Shown piece after piece: positions 8,525 through 16,930 of a stretch of 64,000 bases of DNA. The notes under the pieces are model-generated. The model did not search any database. It was not told the origin of the DNA and saw only the letters and a program-made list of their open reading frames with translations. The position numbers and the translations under genes are program-made. This DNA comes from Xylanimonas allomyrinae (GTDB taxonomy: Bacteria > Actinomycetota > Actinomycetes > Actinomycetales > Cellulomonadaceae), in NCBI RefSeq assembly GCF_004135345.1, contig NZ_CP035495.1, positions 1,674,001 to 1,738,000 of the forward strand, given 5' to 3'. How positions within the stretch are numbered: the stretch's first letter is position 1; each line of letters opens with the position of its first letter.

Positions 8525-9999
8525 GCCGCGTCGCCCCGCCCGTGCGTGCGAGCCGCCTGGCGACGGCGGCGCTCGCCGTCGCCGTCCTCGCCGTCGGGTT
8601 CGCTGCGCACGAGCTGCTGCCGCCCGCGGTGGGCGGGCCTGCGGGCGACGCGCTGTACGCCACGCTCATGACGCTGCTCGCCGCGCTCCTGGTCGCCCGG
8701 GCGAGCCCGCTGTGGGCGGGCGCCGTCGGGTTCGCCGTCTCGGCCGTGGTCGAGGTGCTCCAGCTCACCGGGCTGCCCGCCGCGGTCGTCGCACGCGTGC
8801 CGGCCGCGCGGTACGTGCTGGGTTCCACGTTCGCCGCCTCCGACCTGGCCTGGTACGCGCTCGGTGCCCTGGTGGGTGCGACGCTCGTGGGGATCTCCCG
8901 GGCCTCGTGGCGTTCGGGTCATGTGATCGTGCGGCACGGCTACGAGCTGGGGCGTCGTCGACGCCGCGCGCTGCCGGCGGTGCTCGCGGTGCTCGTGGCG
9001 TTCGCGGCGGCGGGCGGTGTGCTGACGTGGCGGGTCGGCGCCGAGGCCGGGGACCTGCGCCCGCAGGTCGCTCAGGCGAGGCAGGTGCTGGCCGACGCCG
9101 AGGGCCGCGTCGCCGACGACGCGACCCGCACCGCGCTGGCCGCGTCGATCGACGCCGCGACGGCGACGCTCGCCGAGCGTCCCCTTCTCGAGCGTCGCCC
9201 CGGCGACGCCCGGCGCGCCGGCGACCTGCTCGCCCGGCGCGTCGACGCCGTCACCACGTCGCGCCTCACGCTCGCCCGCACCACCGCAGCCACCGCCCGC
9301 GACGCCCTGCAACCCGTGACGGCACGCGGCGAGACGGTGCTCACCGCGACGGACGGGCTCGGCGCGGACGAGCAGGTCCGCGGGGCGCTCGCGACCGCGC
9401 TCGACAGCGCGGCGGCGTCGGCGGCCCAGGCGGCCGACGACGCGCTCGGGGACGCCACGGATCCCACCGCCGTCGAGCGCACGGCGTCCGACCTGGTGGC
9501 GGCACGCGACGCCGTCGGCACGGCGACCGTCGCGCTGCTCACCGCCCAGGACGCGGTGACCTGCCCCGAACCGGACCAGGTGTGGTTCCCCGAGGGCGGC
9601 CACCTGGCCGACGACGACCTGGCCTCCGTGCCGTGGGCTCCGGGGATGCGGGTGCGGGCCGACGTGCTGCCGAGCCTGGTCCAGCTCGACGACGCCTTCC
9701 GCGCACGGTTCGGGTCCGACCTGAAGCTCAACTCGGCCTACCGTTCGTACGACGACCAGCTCGCGGTCTACGACCCGGCGCACCCCAACCCGCTCGCGGC
9801 CCCGCCCGGTTGCTCCAACCACGGGCTGGGGACCTCCGTCGACATCGACGGGATCTCGCAGCCCGGCAGCGCCGAGTACGCCTGGCTCGCCGCGCACGCC
9901 GGGACGTACGGGTGGATGCACCCGGACTGGGCGGAGCCGGGCGGGCGTCTTCCCGAGCCCTGGCACTGGCAGTCGGTGCTGACCCCGACGAGCTACTGA
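8521..9999 (+). CDS. DUF2809 membrane domain fused to a VanY-type D-Ala-D-Ala carboxypeptidase
   Basis: The product is 492 residues in three parts. Residues 1-~120 are a DUF2809-like four-helix membrane domain ending in FAASDLAWYALGALVGATLVG. After another membrane segment (~145-163) comes a ~190-residue Ala/Arg/Asp-rich helical stretch, probably coiled coil. Residues ~345-492 form a peptidase M15B (VanY) domain with the zinc/catalytic motifs CSNHGLGTSVDID (~430) and EPWHWQ (~478). The predicted enzyme is membrane-anchored with an extracellular domain trimming the terminal D-Ala of peptidoglycan peptides. It overlaps the helicase stop by 4 nt. A 14-bp palindrome at 10006-10019 separates it from the convergent TauE gene and may help end both transcripts. 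Confidence 0.82.
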   Translation: MSRVAPPVRASRLATAALAVAVLAVGFAAHELLPPAVGGPAGDALYATLMTLLAALLVARASPLWAGAVGFAVSAVVEVLQLTGLPAAVVARVPAARYVLGSTFAASDLAWYALGALVGATLVGISRASWRSGHVIVRHGYELGRRRRRALPAVLAVLVAFAAAGGVLTWRVGAEAGDLRPQVAQARQVLADAEGRVADDATRTALAASIDAATATLAERPLLERRPGDARRAGDLLARRVDAVTTSRLTLARTTAATARDALQPVTARGETVLTATDGLGADEQVRGALATALDSAAASAAQAADDALGDATDPTAVERTASDLVAARDAVGTATVALLTAQDAVTCPEPDQVWFPEGGHLADDDLASVPWAPGMRVRADVLPSLVQLDDAFRARFGSDLKLNSAYRSYDDQLAVYDPAHPNPLAAPPGCSNHGLGTSVDIDGISQPGSAEYAWLAAHAGTYGWMHPDWAEPGGRLPEPWHWQSVLTPTSY

Positions 10000-10019
10000 C
10001 CGGGCCCGGCGCGCGCCGG

Positions 10020-10775
10020 CTACCCCGGGAGCAGGCCCACGCCGCGCGTCAGGGTGGCCAGCCCGCCCGCGTAGGCGAGCACGACCAGCACGCGGCGGGT
10101 CGCCGTGCGCGACACGTGCCGTGCGGCGACGTCGCCGATCGCGACCGCACAGACCACGGCGGCCGCGAGGACGAGCCAGGCCCACCACTCGAGCGCGGGA
10201 AGGCTCGCGTCGGTCAGCAGCAGCTTGGCCGACGCGGCCCCCGTCGCGTTGACCACGAAGAAGGGCTGCAGCGTGGCGGCGAAGCGTCGCGGGTCCCACC
10301 CGTCGAGCACGGCGTACGCCGCCAGCGGCGGCCCGCCGATGCCCGCCGCCACGCTGCCGACACCGCTGAGCGACCCGCCGACGGCGGCAGGCCACAGCGC
10401 ACCCTCGCGCCACCACCGCCGGCCCGCGCGCAGCCGGTGGGCCAGCAGCGAGACCGTCATGCCGGTGATGACGACGACGCCCACGGTGACCTCCAGCGCC
10501 GACGTCGTCGCGTCCCGCAGCAGCCACGCCCCGGGCACCGTGGTGCACACCGAGGCCAGGGCCATGACCGCGAACCGGCGCCAGTCGACGTCGCGCAGCA
10601 CGCGGGACAGGATCAGCGCCGAGCTCGTGGCACCCATGAGGTTGACCAGCAGCACGCCCTGGTGCGGCCCGAGAGCGAGCACCACGAACGGGCCGGCGAC
10701 CATGGCGAACCCGAGGCCCGTGACGCGCTGCAGCACGCCCCCCACGACAATCGCGACAATCAGGGTGGCGAGCAC
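10020..10775 (-). CDS. TauE/SafE family sulfite/organic-anion permease
   Basis: The 251-residue product has about eight hydrophobic segments with the internal two-fold repeat of the TauE/SafE (DUF81) family, including GFAMVAGPFVVLALGPHQGVLLVNL and VGSVAAGIGGPPLAAYAVL. Members export sulfite, sulfoacetate or related small anions across the cytoplasmic membrane; the substrate here is unknown. The GTG at 10775 is set by a TAGGGT -10 box 6 nt upstream. It is divergent from ybaK, with the two -10 boxes 43 bp apart in a 67-bp spacer. Confidence 0.85.
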   Translation of the reverse strand: MLATLIVAIVVGGVLQRVTGLGFAMVAGPFVVLALGPHQGVLLVNLMGATSSALILSRVLRDVDWRRFAVMALASVCTTVPGAWLLRDATTSALEVTVGVVVITGMTVSLLAHRLRAGRRWWREGALWPAAVGGSLSGVGSVAAGIGGPPLAAYAVLDGWDPRRFAATLQPFFVVNATGAASAKLLLTDASLPALEWWAWLVLAAAVVCAVAIGDVAARHVSRTATRRVLVVLAYAGGLATLTRGVGLLPG

Positions 10776-10781
10776 GGTGCC

Positions 10782-10787
10782 ACCCTA
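10782..10787 (-). promoter_or_regulatory. -10 box of TauE/SafE gene (leaderless)
   Basis: TAGGGT (minus strand) is followed by 6 nt and the GTG at 10775. Confidence 0.5.
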
Positions 10788-10830
10788 TCCAGGCGGTGCG
10801 GCCTGGCCGGGCTGCTGTCGGCGCCCGCCC

Positions 10831-10836
10831 TACACT
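10831..10836 (+). promoter_or_regulatory. -10 box of ybaK (leaderless)
   Basis: TACACT is followed by 6 nt and the GTG at 10843. Confidence 0.5.
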
Positions 10837-10842
10837 GCCCGC

Positions 10843-11337
10843 GTGGCGAAGAAGACCATGAAGGGCGGCCCTACCCCGGCCGTCGCCGCGCTGGAGCGGG
10901 CCGGGGTCGTGCACAGCCTGCACGGCTACGAGCACGACCCCGCCTCCGACCTGGGCTACGGCCTGGAGGCCGCGCAGGCGATGGGTGTCGACGCGCGGCA
11001 GGTGTTCAAGACGTTGCTCGCCGACGTCGACGGGCGGCTGGTGGTCGGTGTCGTGCCGGTGGACCGCCAGCTCGACCTCAAGGCGCTCGCGCGCGCCGTC
11101 GGGGGCAAGCGCGCGGCGATGGCGGCGCCCGCCGCGGCCGAACGCGCGACCGGGTACGTCGTGGGCGGCATCTCTCCGCTCGGGCAGAGGCAGCGCCACC
11201 CGACCGTCGTGGACGTCTCGGCCCAGGAGCACGACGTCGTGTACGTCTCGGGCGGGCGCCGCGGTCTCGACGTCGGGCTCGCGCCCGCGGACCTGCTCGC
11301 GCTCACCGGCGCGACGCTCGGCACGATCGCACGGTAG
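10843..11337 (+). CDS. ybaK: Cys-tRNA(Pro)/Cys-tRNA(Cys) deacylase YbaK
   Basis: The 164-residue product matches the YbaK/EbsC family in length and motifs: TPAVAALERAGV near the start, QVFKTLLADVDG with the conserved catalytic-site lysine, and GYVVGGISPLGQRQRHPTVVD. It acts in trans on misacylated Cys-tRNA(Pro) produced by prolyl-tRNA synthetase. It is a single-gene unit with its own leaderless promoter, convergent with yccF. Confidence 0.9.
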   Translation: MAKKTMKGGPTPAVAALERAGVVHSLHGYEHDPASDLGYGLEAAQAMGVDARQVFKTLLADVDGRLVVGVVPVDRQLDLKALARAVGGKRAAMAAPAAAERATGYVVGGISPLGQRQRHPTVVDVSAQEHDVVYVSGGRRGLDVGLAPADLLALTGATLGTIAR

Positions 11338-11379
11338 ACCGGGCAGTCGCCGACATGCCGCCCGCGCGGGGCAGCCGGG

Positions 11380-11751
11380 TCAGGCGGGGACGATGACCTT
11401 GCCCAGCGGCATGAGCGAGACGGGGATGAGCTTGAGGTTCGCCCAGCCCATCGGGATCCCGATGATGGACACGAACAGCGGGATGGCCGTGCACAGGTGC
11501 ATGAGCGCGAGCCACCAGCCCGCGAGCAGGATCCACAGGATGTTGCCGAGCGCGCTGCCCACCCCGGCCCGCGGGTGGTCGACGACGGTGCGGCCGAACG
11601 GCCACAGCGCATACGCTCCGATGCGGAACGAGGCGACGGCGAACGGAATCGTGACGATCGGCAGCAGCAGGAGCACGCCCGCCACGGCGTAGCCGAACGC
11701 GAGCCAGAAGCCGGCGAACACCAGCCAGATCAGGTTGAGGAGTGTCTTCAT
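11380..11751 (-). CDS. yccF: YccF domain-containing inner-membrane protein
   Basis: The 123-residue product carries the tandem YccF (DUF307) motif, with LNLIWLVFAGFWLAFGYAVAG in the first half and GNILWILLAGWWLALMHL in the second. Each is a membrane segment followed by a short amphipathic stretch. Function is unknown across the family. The ATG at 11751 directly precedes the first hydrophobic helix and gives the usual family length. Confidence 0.85.
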   Translation of the reverse strand: MKTLLNLIWLVFAGFWLAFGYAVAGVLLLLPIVTIPFAVASFRIGAYALWPFGRTVVDHPRAGVGSALGNILWILLAGWWLALMHLCTAIPLFVSIIGIPMGWANLKLIPVSLMPLGKVIVPA

Positions 11752-11826
11752 CGTCCACCCATGATCCAGCGTCCACGCGAGGCGGACATCAAGGATGACC
11801 CTGAAATAGCCCCGATCTGGCAACCC

Positions 11827-11832
11827 TAGACT
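11827..11832 (+). promoter_or_regulatory. -10 box of YggS-family gene (leaderless)
   Basis: TAGACT is followed by 6 nt and the ATG at 11839. Confidence 0.5.
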
Positions 11833-11838
11833 GTCGGC

Positions 11839-12582
11839 ATGCCCTCGCCCCTGACCGGGACCCCCCAGGCCGTCGCCCTGCGCGCCCGCATCGACGCCGT
11901 CCTCGCCCGCGTCGACGACGCCGCGCGCGCCGCGGGACGGGACCCGGGTGAGGTGCGGCTGCTGCTGGCGACCAAGACGCAGGACGCGGCGACGGTGCTC
12001 GCCGCGGTCGCCGCGGCGCCGGGCGGGCGGCCGGTGCTCGTCGGCGAGAACCGGGTGCAGGAGCTCGTCGCGAAGGCGCCGGCGCTCGCACCGCTCGTCG
12101 CCGACGAGCGGTGCGAGGTCCACCTGATCGGGCACCTGCAGCGCAACAAGGTCAACCAGGCGCTCGCGACGGCGTCGTGCGTGCAGACCGTGGACTCGCT
12201 CGCGCTCGCGACCGCGCTCGCCTCGCGCTGCGCGCGCGACGGGCGCGTGCTCGACGTGATGGTGCAGGTCAACGTCTCGGGCGAGGCCACGAAGGCGGGC
12301 GTCGCACCCGAGGACGCCGCAGGCCTCGCGCACGAGGTCGCCGCGCTGGACGGGCTGCGGCTGACGGGGTTCATGACGATCGGGGCGCGGTCGGACGACG
12401 CGCACGTGCGTGCGGGGTTCGCGCGGCTGCGCACGATCCGCGACGACGTCGTCACGGGCGGTGCGCCGGGGACGGCGGACGCACGCGAGCTGTCGATGGG
12501 CATGACGGGCGACCTGGAGCTCGCGGTCGCCGAGGGTGCGACGATCGTCCGGGTGGGCACGGCGGTGTTCGGGCCCCGGTGA
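11839..12582 (+). CDS. YggS/PLPBP family pyridoxal-phosphate homeostasis protein
   Basis: The 247-residue product is a single-domain alanine-racemase-N (fold III) protein. The PLP lysine lies in LLLATKTQ, followed by GENRVQEL, HLIGHLQRNKV, VDSLALATAL, LMVQVNVSGEATKAG and SMGMTGDLELAVAEGATIVRVGTAVFG. Members bind PLP and buffer its level and amino-acid pools rather than catalyse a reaction. In many actinobacteria yggS sits in the cell-division cluster next to sepF; here it stands alone behind a leaderless promoter, so it may be a second copy. It is convergent with lipoate ligase across 15 bp. Confidence 0.88.
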   Translation: MPSPLTGTPQAVALRARIDAVLARVDDAARAAGRDPGEVRLLLATKTQDAATVLAAVAAAPGGRPVLVGENRVQELVAKAPALAPLVADERCEVHLIGHLQRNKVNQALATASCVQTVDSLALATALASRCARDGRVLDVMVQVNVSGEATKAGVAPEDAAGLAHEVAALDGLRLTGFMTIGARSDDAHVRAGFARLRTIRDDVVTGGAPGTADARELSMGMTGDLELAVAEGATIVRVGTAVFGPR

Positions 12583-12597
12583 GTGCGGCGGCGGACC

Positions 12598-13674
12598 TCA
12601 CGGGACGCGCGCGATCCACTCCTCGGTCGCGAACTTCGTCTCCACCAGCTTCTGCGCGCGATCAAGCTCGTCGGGGCGCAGCGCGGAGTCGGCCGTGCGG
12701 TACTGGCTCTTGAAGTAGGCCTCGAACGCGTCCACGATCGCCTCACGCGTCATGCCGGTCTGCGAGCGCAGCGGGTCCACGCGCTTGTTGGCGCTGCGGG
12801 TGCCCTTGTCGGACAGCTTCTCGCGCCCGATGCGCAGCACCTCGAGCATCTTGTCGCTGTCGATGTCGTAGGCCATCGTCATGTGGTGCAGCACCGCGCC
12901 GCCCGCGAGCCGCTTCTGGGCGGAGCCGGCGAGCTTCCCGGCCGGGGAGGCGACGTCGTTCATGCCCGAGAAGAACGCCTCGACGCCGATGCTGCGCAGC
13001 GCGCCCAGCACCCAGGAGTCGAGGAACGCGTACGACTGCTCGAACGACAGGCCGTCGACGAGCGAGGCCGGCACCACGAGCGAGAACGTCACGCAGTTGC
13101 CGGCCTCCATGAACATGGCCCCGCCGCCCGAGATGCGGCGCACCACCGTCACGCCGTGCCGCGCGACGCCCTCGGGGTCGAGCTCGTTGACCAGCGACTG
13201 GAACGAGCCGATGACGACGGCGCGCTCGTCCCAGTCCCAGAACCGCAGGGTCGGCCCGCGCAGCCCTTCGGCGAGCTCCTCGGTGAGCACCTGGTCGAGG
13301 GCCGCGAGGGTACGCACGGGCAGCGGCTCGGGCCGCAGCACCTCGAACACGTGGTCGTCCCAGGTGGTCGCGAGCCCCAGCGCACGGCGGACGGCGACGG
13401 CGACGCCCCACGGGTCGAACCCGACGAGCACCGCGGGCTCGGCAAGGGTGCCGTCCGCCGCGGCGCGGCTCAGCGCCGCGTCGATCGCCCCGGCGATCTT
13501 GCTGGTCGGGGTGTCGGCGGCGAGGCCGTCGAGCGCTCGGTCGATGACGTCGAGCGCCTCGTCGGGTTCCAGGAAGAAGTCGCCCGAGAGGTGGGCGTCC
13601 GTCAGGTGGCCGTCCGCCACGCCGACCTCGACCGCGACCAGCTTGCCGCCCGGGACCTTGTACTCACCACGCAC
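12598..13674 (-). CDS. Lipoate-protein ligase family protein with N-terminal accessory domain
   Basis: The 358-residue product begins with a ~90-residue accessory domain (MRGEYKVPGGKLVAVEV...SGDFFLEPDEALDVI) of the type found at the C-terminus of LplA or as separate LplB. The ligase/transferase domain follows, with RISGGGAMFMEAGNCVTFSL and the lysine motif GKLAGSAQKR. The predicted reaction is ATP-dependent attachment of lipoate or octanoate to E2/GcvH proteins. A TACGGT -10 box 6 nt before the GTG at 13674 supports the start. Confidence 0.88.
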   Translation of the reverse strand: MRGEYKVPGGKLVAVEVGVADGHLTDAHLSGDFFLEPDEALDVIDRALDGLAADTPTSKIAGAIDAALSRAAADGTLAEPAVLVGFDPWGVAVAVRRALGLATTWDDHVFEVLRPEPLPVRTLAALDQVLTEELAEGLRGPTLRFWDWDERAVVIGSFQSLVNELDPEGVARHGVTVVRRISGGGAMFMEAGNCVTFSLVVPASLVDGLSFEQSYAFLDSWVLGALRSIGVEAFFSGMNDVASPAGKLAGSAQKRLAGGAVLHHMTMAYDIDSDKMLEVLRIGREKLSDKGTRSANKRVDPLRSQTGMTREAIVDAFEAYFKSQYRTADSALRPDELDRAQKLVETKFATEEWIARVP

Positions 13675-13680
13675 CGGTCC

Positions 13681-13686
13681 ACCGTA
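13681..13686 (-). promoter_or_regulatory. -10 box of lipoate ligase gene (leaderless)
   Basis: TACGGT (minus strand) is followed by 6 nt and the GTG at 13674. Confidence 0.5.
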
Positions 13687-13717
13687 TGCCGACCGGCGCC
13701 GTCGTGGCGGCCGCGTC

Positions 13718-13751
13718 GCTCACGCCACGCACCGGGGTGCGCGGCGTGAGC
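13718..13751 (-). terminator. Hairpin after cimA
   Basis: A 9-bp stem (13718-13726 with 13743-13751), one mismatch, then a 6-bp inner stem closes on a GG loop, 13 bp downstream of the cimA stop. No T-run follows, which is common for actinobacterial terminators. Confidence 0.6.
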
Positions 13752-13763
13752 CTCGCCGGCACC

Positions 13764-15365
13764 TCAGCGCGGGTCGACCCCGGCCTGGAGCAGACCGAAC
13801 ACGTGCGCGTCGAGCAGCGCCTCCCACGACGCCTCGATGACGTTCGGCCCGACGCCGACGGTCGACCAGGTCCGCTCGCCGTCGGTGGTGACGACCAGCA
13901 CGCGCGTGGTCGAGTCCGTGCCCTGCTCGGACTCCAGGATGCGCACCTTGAAGTCGGTGAGCTCGAACCGCGCGATCTCGGGGTAGGTGCCGGTCAGCGC
14001 GCCGCGCAGCGCCTGGTCGAGCGCGTTGACCGGGCCGTTGCCCTCGCCCGTGCTGACGAACCGCTGACCGCGTGCGCGCAGCTTCACGGTGGCCTCGGCG
14101 GCGGCGACGGCGCACCGGCCCTGCCCCTGGCCGGGCATGGTCTCGACGATGGTGCGCCACGACTCGATCTCGAAGTACTCGGGCCGCTCCCCCGTCAGCT
14201 CCTCGCGCAGCAGCAGCTCGAACGAGGCGTCCGCGGCGTCGTAGGTGTACCCGACGGCCTCGGCGTCCTTGACGCGTGCGGTGACGCGCGCGAGCAGGTC
14301 ACCCTGCCCGGTGAGGTCGAACCCCAGCTCGCGTCCCTTGAGCTCGATCGACGCGCGCCCGGCCATCTCGGACACGAGCATGCGCATGTCGTTGCCGACG
14401 ACCACCGGGTCGACGTGCTGGTACAGGTCGGGGTCGACCTTGATCGCCGAGGCGTGCAGGCCGCCCTTGTGCGCGAACGCGCTCGCGCCCACGTACGGCT
14501 GCCGCTGGAACGGCGCGATGTTGGTGATCTCCGCGACGGCGTGGGCGATGCGCGTCGCCTCACGCAGCCCGCCGTCGGCCAGCAGCTCCATGCCGTGCTT
14601 GATCTCCAGGTTGGCGACGACGGCGATGAGGTCGGCGTTGCCGGTGCGCTCGCCGTACCCGTTGACGGTGCCCTGCACGTGGCTGGCCCCGGCGGCCACC
14701 GCGGCGAGCGAGTTCGCGACCGCGCAGCCCGTGTCGTTGTGGGCGTGCATGCCCAGCCGCGGCCCCGTGCCGACCGCCTCGCGTACCGCGCCGACGACGT
14801 CGGTGACGAACGCGGGCAGCATGCCCCCGTTGGTGTCGCACAGCGTGACGACCTCGGCGCCCGCGTCGAACGCGGTCTGCACGGCCGAGGTCGCGTAGGC
14901 GGGGTCGAACCGGAAGCCGTCGAAGAAGTGCTCGGCGTCGAGCACCACGCGGCGGCCCTCGGCGACCAGGAACCGCACGGTGTCGGCGATCATCGCGAGG
15001 TTCTCCTCGCGCGTGGTCCGCAGCGCGCGCTCGACGTGCCGCACGTCCGACTTGGCGACGAGCGTGACCACGGGCGTCTGTGCGTCGAGCAGGGCGCGCA
15101 CCTGCGCGTCGGCGTCGACCGCCACCCCGGCCTTGCGCGTCGCTCCGAACGCGGCGAGCACGGCGTTCTTGAGCGTCAGCTCGGTGCGGGCCCGCCGGAA
15201 GAACTCGGTGTCCTTGGGGATCGCGCCCGGCCAGCCGCCCTCGATGAACCCGACGCCGAGCTCGTCGAGCAGCGGCGCGATCGCAAGCTTGTCCGCGACG
15301 GTGAGGTTCATGCCCTCCTGCTGTGCGCCGTCGCGCAGCGTGGTGTCGTACACGTCGAAGGTCAC
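13764..15365 (-). CDS. cimA: (R)-citramalate synthase
   Basis: The 533-residue product has an HMGL-like TIM barrel at the N-terminus ([23 protein letters not shown], with the catalytic Arg and metal Asp; metal histidines in [15 protein letters not shown]) and a C-terminal LeuA-type regulatory domain starting near residue 400. Length and motifs fit the CimA subfamily rather than LeuA or homocitrate synthase. It condenses pyruvate with acetyl-CoA to citramalate, the threonine-independent entry to 2-ketobutyrate and isoleucine. The GTG start has a good AAGAAGGA ribosome site. An attenuator with an Ile-rich leader peptide lies directly upstream, so expression is predicted to respond to isoleucyl-tRNA. 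Confidence 0.92.
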   Translation of the reverse strand: MTFDVYDTTLRDGAQQEGMNLTVADKLAIAPLLDELGVGFIEGGWPGAIPKDTEFFRRARTELTLKNAVLAAFGATRKAGVAVDADAQVRALLDAQTPVVTLVAKSDVRHVERALRTTREENLAMIADTVRFLVAEGRRVVLDAEHFFDGFRFDPAYATSAVQTAFDAGAEVVTLCDTNGGMLPAFVTDVVGAVREAVGTGPRLGMHAHNDTGCAVANSLAAVAAGASHVQGTVNGYGERTGNADLIAVVANLEIKHGMELLADGGLREATRIAHAVAEITNIAPFQRQPYVGASAFAHKGGLHASAIKVDPDLYQHVDPVVVGNDMRMLVSEMAGRASIELKGRELGFDLTGQGDLLARVTARVKDAEAVGYTYDAADASFELLLREELTGERPEYFEIESWRTIVETMPGQGQGRCAVAAAEATVKLRARGQRFVSTGEGNGPVNALDQALRGALTGTYPEIARFELTDFKVRILESEQGTDSTTRVLVVTTDGERTWSTVGVGPNVIEASWEALLDAHVFGLLQAGVDPR

Positions 15366-15409
15366 GTCGGGTCCTTCTTCCTCATGCTGGTCCTGCGTAT
15401 GGCGCCAAC

Positions 15410-15438
15410 AAAAAAGACCCTCCGGGTACGGAAGGTCT
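15410..15438 (-). terminator. Attenuator terminator before cimA
   Basis: Read on the minus strand, a 10-bp stem (15429-15438 with 15415-15424, one G-U pair) around a 4-nt loop is followed by a run of six T. This is one of the few textbook intrinsic terminators in the window. It sits between the leader peptide and the cimA ribosome site. Confidence 0.88.
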
Positions 15439-15440
15439 GC

Positions 15441-15466
15441 GCGTCCGGCGTGGGTCGGCCGGACGC
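15441..15466 (-). promoter_or_regulatory. Pause/anti-terminator hairpin of the cimA leader
   Basis: A perfect 9-bp stem (GCGTCCGGC with GCCGGACGC) with an 8-nt loop begins 2 nt after the leader peptide stop and ends just before the terminator stem. A ribosome at the leader stop would cover its 5' arm. Confidence 0.65.
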
Positions 15467-15467
15467 G

Positions 15468-15506
15468 CTAGCCAATGATGATCGTGCTCGGGCGCTGCGA
15501 GGTCAC
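15468..15506 (-). CDS. cimA leader peptide (attenuation), 12 aa
   Basis: A GTG-initiated 13-codon frame encodes MTSQRPSTIIIG, with three consecutive Ile codons (ATC ATC ATT) just before the stop. It is followed at once by a pause hairpin and an intrinsic terminator and then cimA. Stalling at the Ile codons when charged tRNA(Ile) is scarce should allow readthrough. A weak -10-like CACCAT ends 6 nt before the GTG, so the leader may be leaderless. The peptide is too short to find by ordinary gene calling. Confidence 0.75.
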   Translation of the reverse strand: MTSQRPSTIIIG

Positions 15507-15559
15507 GTGGCCATGGTGCCACACCGGCCCGCGCGGGTGCAGTCGGTATCGCAGAGCGG

Positions 15560-15595
15560 ACGGCGCGGGACCGGTGGTGACCGGTCCCGCGCCGT
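15560..15595 (-). terminator. Perfect 16-bp hairpin after ilvE
   Basis: Two 16-nt arms (15560-15575, 15580-15595) pair perfectly around GGTG, 32 bp downstream of the ilvE stop. It separates ilvE from the cimA leader transcript, making cimA an independent attenuated unit. Confidence 0.75.
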
Positions 15596-15627
15596 GGCTC
15601 GCGCGCTCCTGGAGTGCGGCGCCGGGC

Positions 15628-16779
15628 TCAGGCGAGCCGGCGCATCCAGCCGTGGCGGTCTGCGGCGCGGCCGTACTGGATGTCGGTGAGCTCACGCCGG
15701 ATCGTCATGGTCAGGTCGCCGGGCTCCCCCGTGCCGACCGTCGCGTCGAACGTCTCCCCCGCCAGACGCCCCACGGGCGTCACGACGGCTGCCGTGCCGC
15801 ACGCGAACACCTCGGAGACCTGACCGTTGCGCAGCCCGTCGACGAGCTCCGTGAGCGGGATGCGGCGTTCCACGACGTCGCGGCCGTGGTCGGCGGCGAG
15901 CCTGAGGATCGACGAGCGCGTCACGCCCTCCAGGATCGATCCGGTCAGCTCGGGCGTGTGCACCGAGCCGTCGGCCATGACGAGGAAGACGTTCATGCCG
16001 CCGAGCTCCTCGAGGTAGGTGTTCGACCCTCCGTCGAGGAAGCACACCTGGTCGAAGCCCTTGGTGGCCGCCTCGCTCTGCGGCAGCAGGCTCGCGGCGT
16101 AGTTGCCGCCGCACTTGGCGGCGCCCGTCCCGCCCGGCCCCGCCCGGTGGTACTCGGCGTCGACCCAGATCGACACCGGCTTCACGCCGCCCGAGAAGTA
16201 GGCGCCCGACGGCGAGGCGATGACGAGGAACTCGACCTCGTCGGCCGGCCGCACGCCCAGGAACGGCTCGGAGGCGAACATGAACGGCCGCAGGTACAGG
16301 CTCGAGTCGGGCGCGTCCGGCACCCACGCGATGTCGGTGCGCACCAGCACGGCGCATGCCGCGATGAAGTCGTCGACCGGCAGCGCCGGGAGCGCCAGGC
16401 GGTGAGCCGAGCGGGACAGTCGCGCCGCGTTCTCCTCCGGACGGAACGTCCAGACGGTGCCGTCGGCGTGCCGGTAGGCCTTCATCCCCTCGAAGACCTC
16501 CTGCCCGTAATGCAGGACGGCCGTCGCCGGGTCGAGCTGCAGCGGGCCGTACTTCTCGACGCGGCGGTGGATCCACCCGTCGTCGCGCCGCCACGAGATG
16601 CGTGCCATGTGGTCGCTGAAGACCGTGCCGAACTTCGGGCTGTCGAGCTTCGCGACCCGCTCGTCGTCCGGCGTCGGGCTGTCCGTCGGCGTGACGGTGA
16701 ACAGCGACGCGATCTCCTCGATGTCCTGCGAGAGGATGGCGCTCGACCCGGAGGTGCCCAGCTCAGTCGTGCTCGTCAT
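15628..16779 (-). CDS. ilvE: Branched-chain amino acid aminotransferase
   Basis: The 383-residue product is a fold-type IV PLP aminotransferase of the long actinobacterial/eukaryotic IlvE class. Recognisable parts are HYGQEVFEGMKAYRHADGTVWTFRPEENAARL, LYLRPFMFASEPFLGVRPA, the PLP lysine region VKCGGNYAASL-like (here AAKCGGNYAASLLPQ), CFLDGGSNTYLEELGGMNVF and VFACGTAAVVTPVG. It interconverts Leu/Ile/Val and their 2-oxo acids with glutamate/2-oxoglutarate. The ribosome site GGAAAGGG precedes the ATG. It lies downstream of leuB but is separated by a hairpin. Confidence 0.93.
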   Translation of the reverse strand: MTSTTELGTSGSSAILSQDIEEIASLFTVTPTDSPTPDDERVAKLDSPKFGTVFSDHMARISWRRDDGWIHRRVEKYGPLQLDPATAVLHYGQEVFEGMKAYRHADGTVWTFRPEENAARLSRSAHRLALPALPVDDFIAACAVLVRTDIAWVPDAPDSSLYLRPFMFASEPFLGVRPADEVEFLVIASPSGAYFSGGVKPVSIWVDAEYHRAGPGGTGAAKCGGNYAASLLPQSEAATKGFDQVCFLDGGSNTYLEELGGMNVFLVMADGSVHTPELTGSILEGVTRSSILRLAADHGRDVVERRIPLTELVDGLRNGQVSEVFACGTAAVVTPVGRLAGETFDATVGTGEPGDLTMTIRRELTDIQYGRAADRHGWMRRLA

Positions 16780-16861
16780 CGGTGTACGCCCTTTCCGTGT
16801 GAACGTTCGTAGTGTTCCACGCCCGCCGCGGTCGCGTGGTGGCCTGGGAAGACGACGAGGC

Positions 16862-16880
16862 CCTCGCCGTCGCGGCGAGG
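16862..16880 (-). terminator. Hairpin between leuB and ilvE
   Basis: A perfect 8-bp stem CCTCGCCG/CGGCGAGG with a TCG loop lies 51 bp after the leuB stop. It suggests that ilvE has its own promoter. Confidence 0.55.
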
Positions 16881-16930
16881 ACCCCGTGCGGTGGTGCGGT
16901 GCGCCAGGCGGCGCCGTCGTGCGGCTGAGG

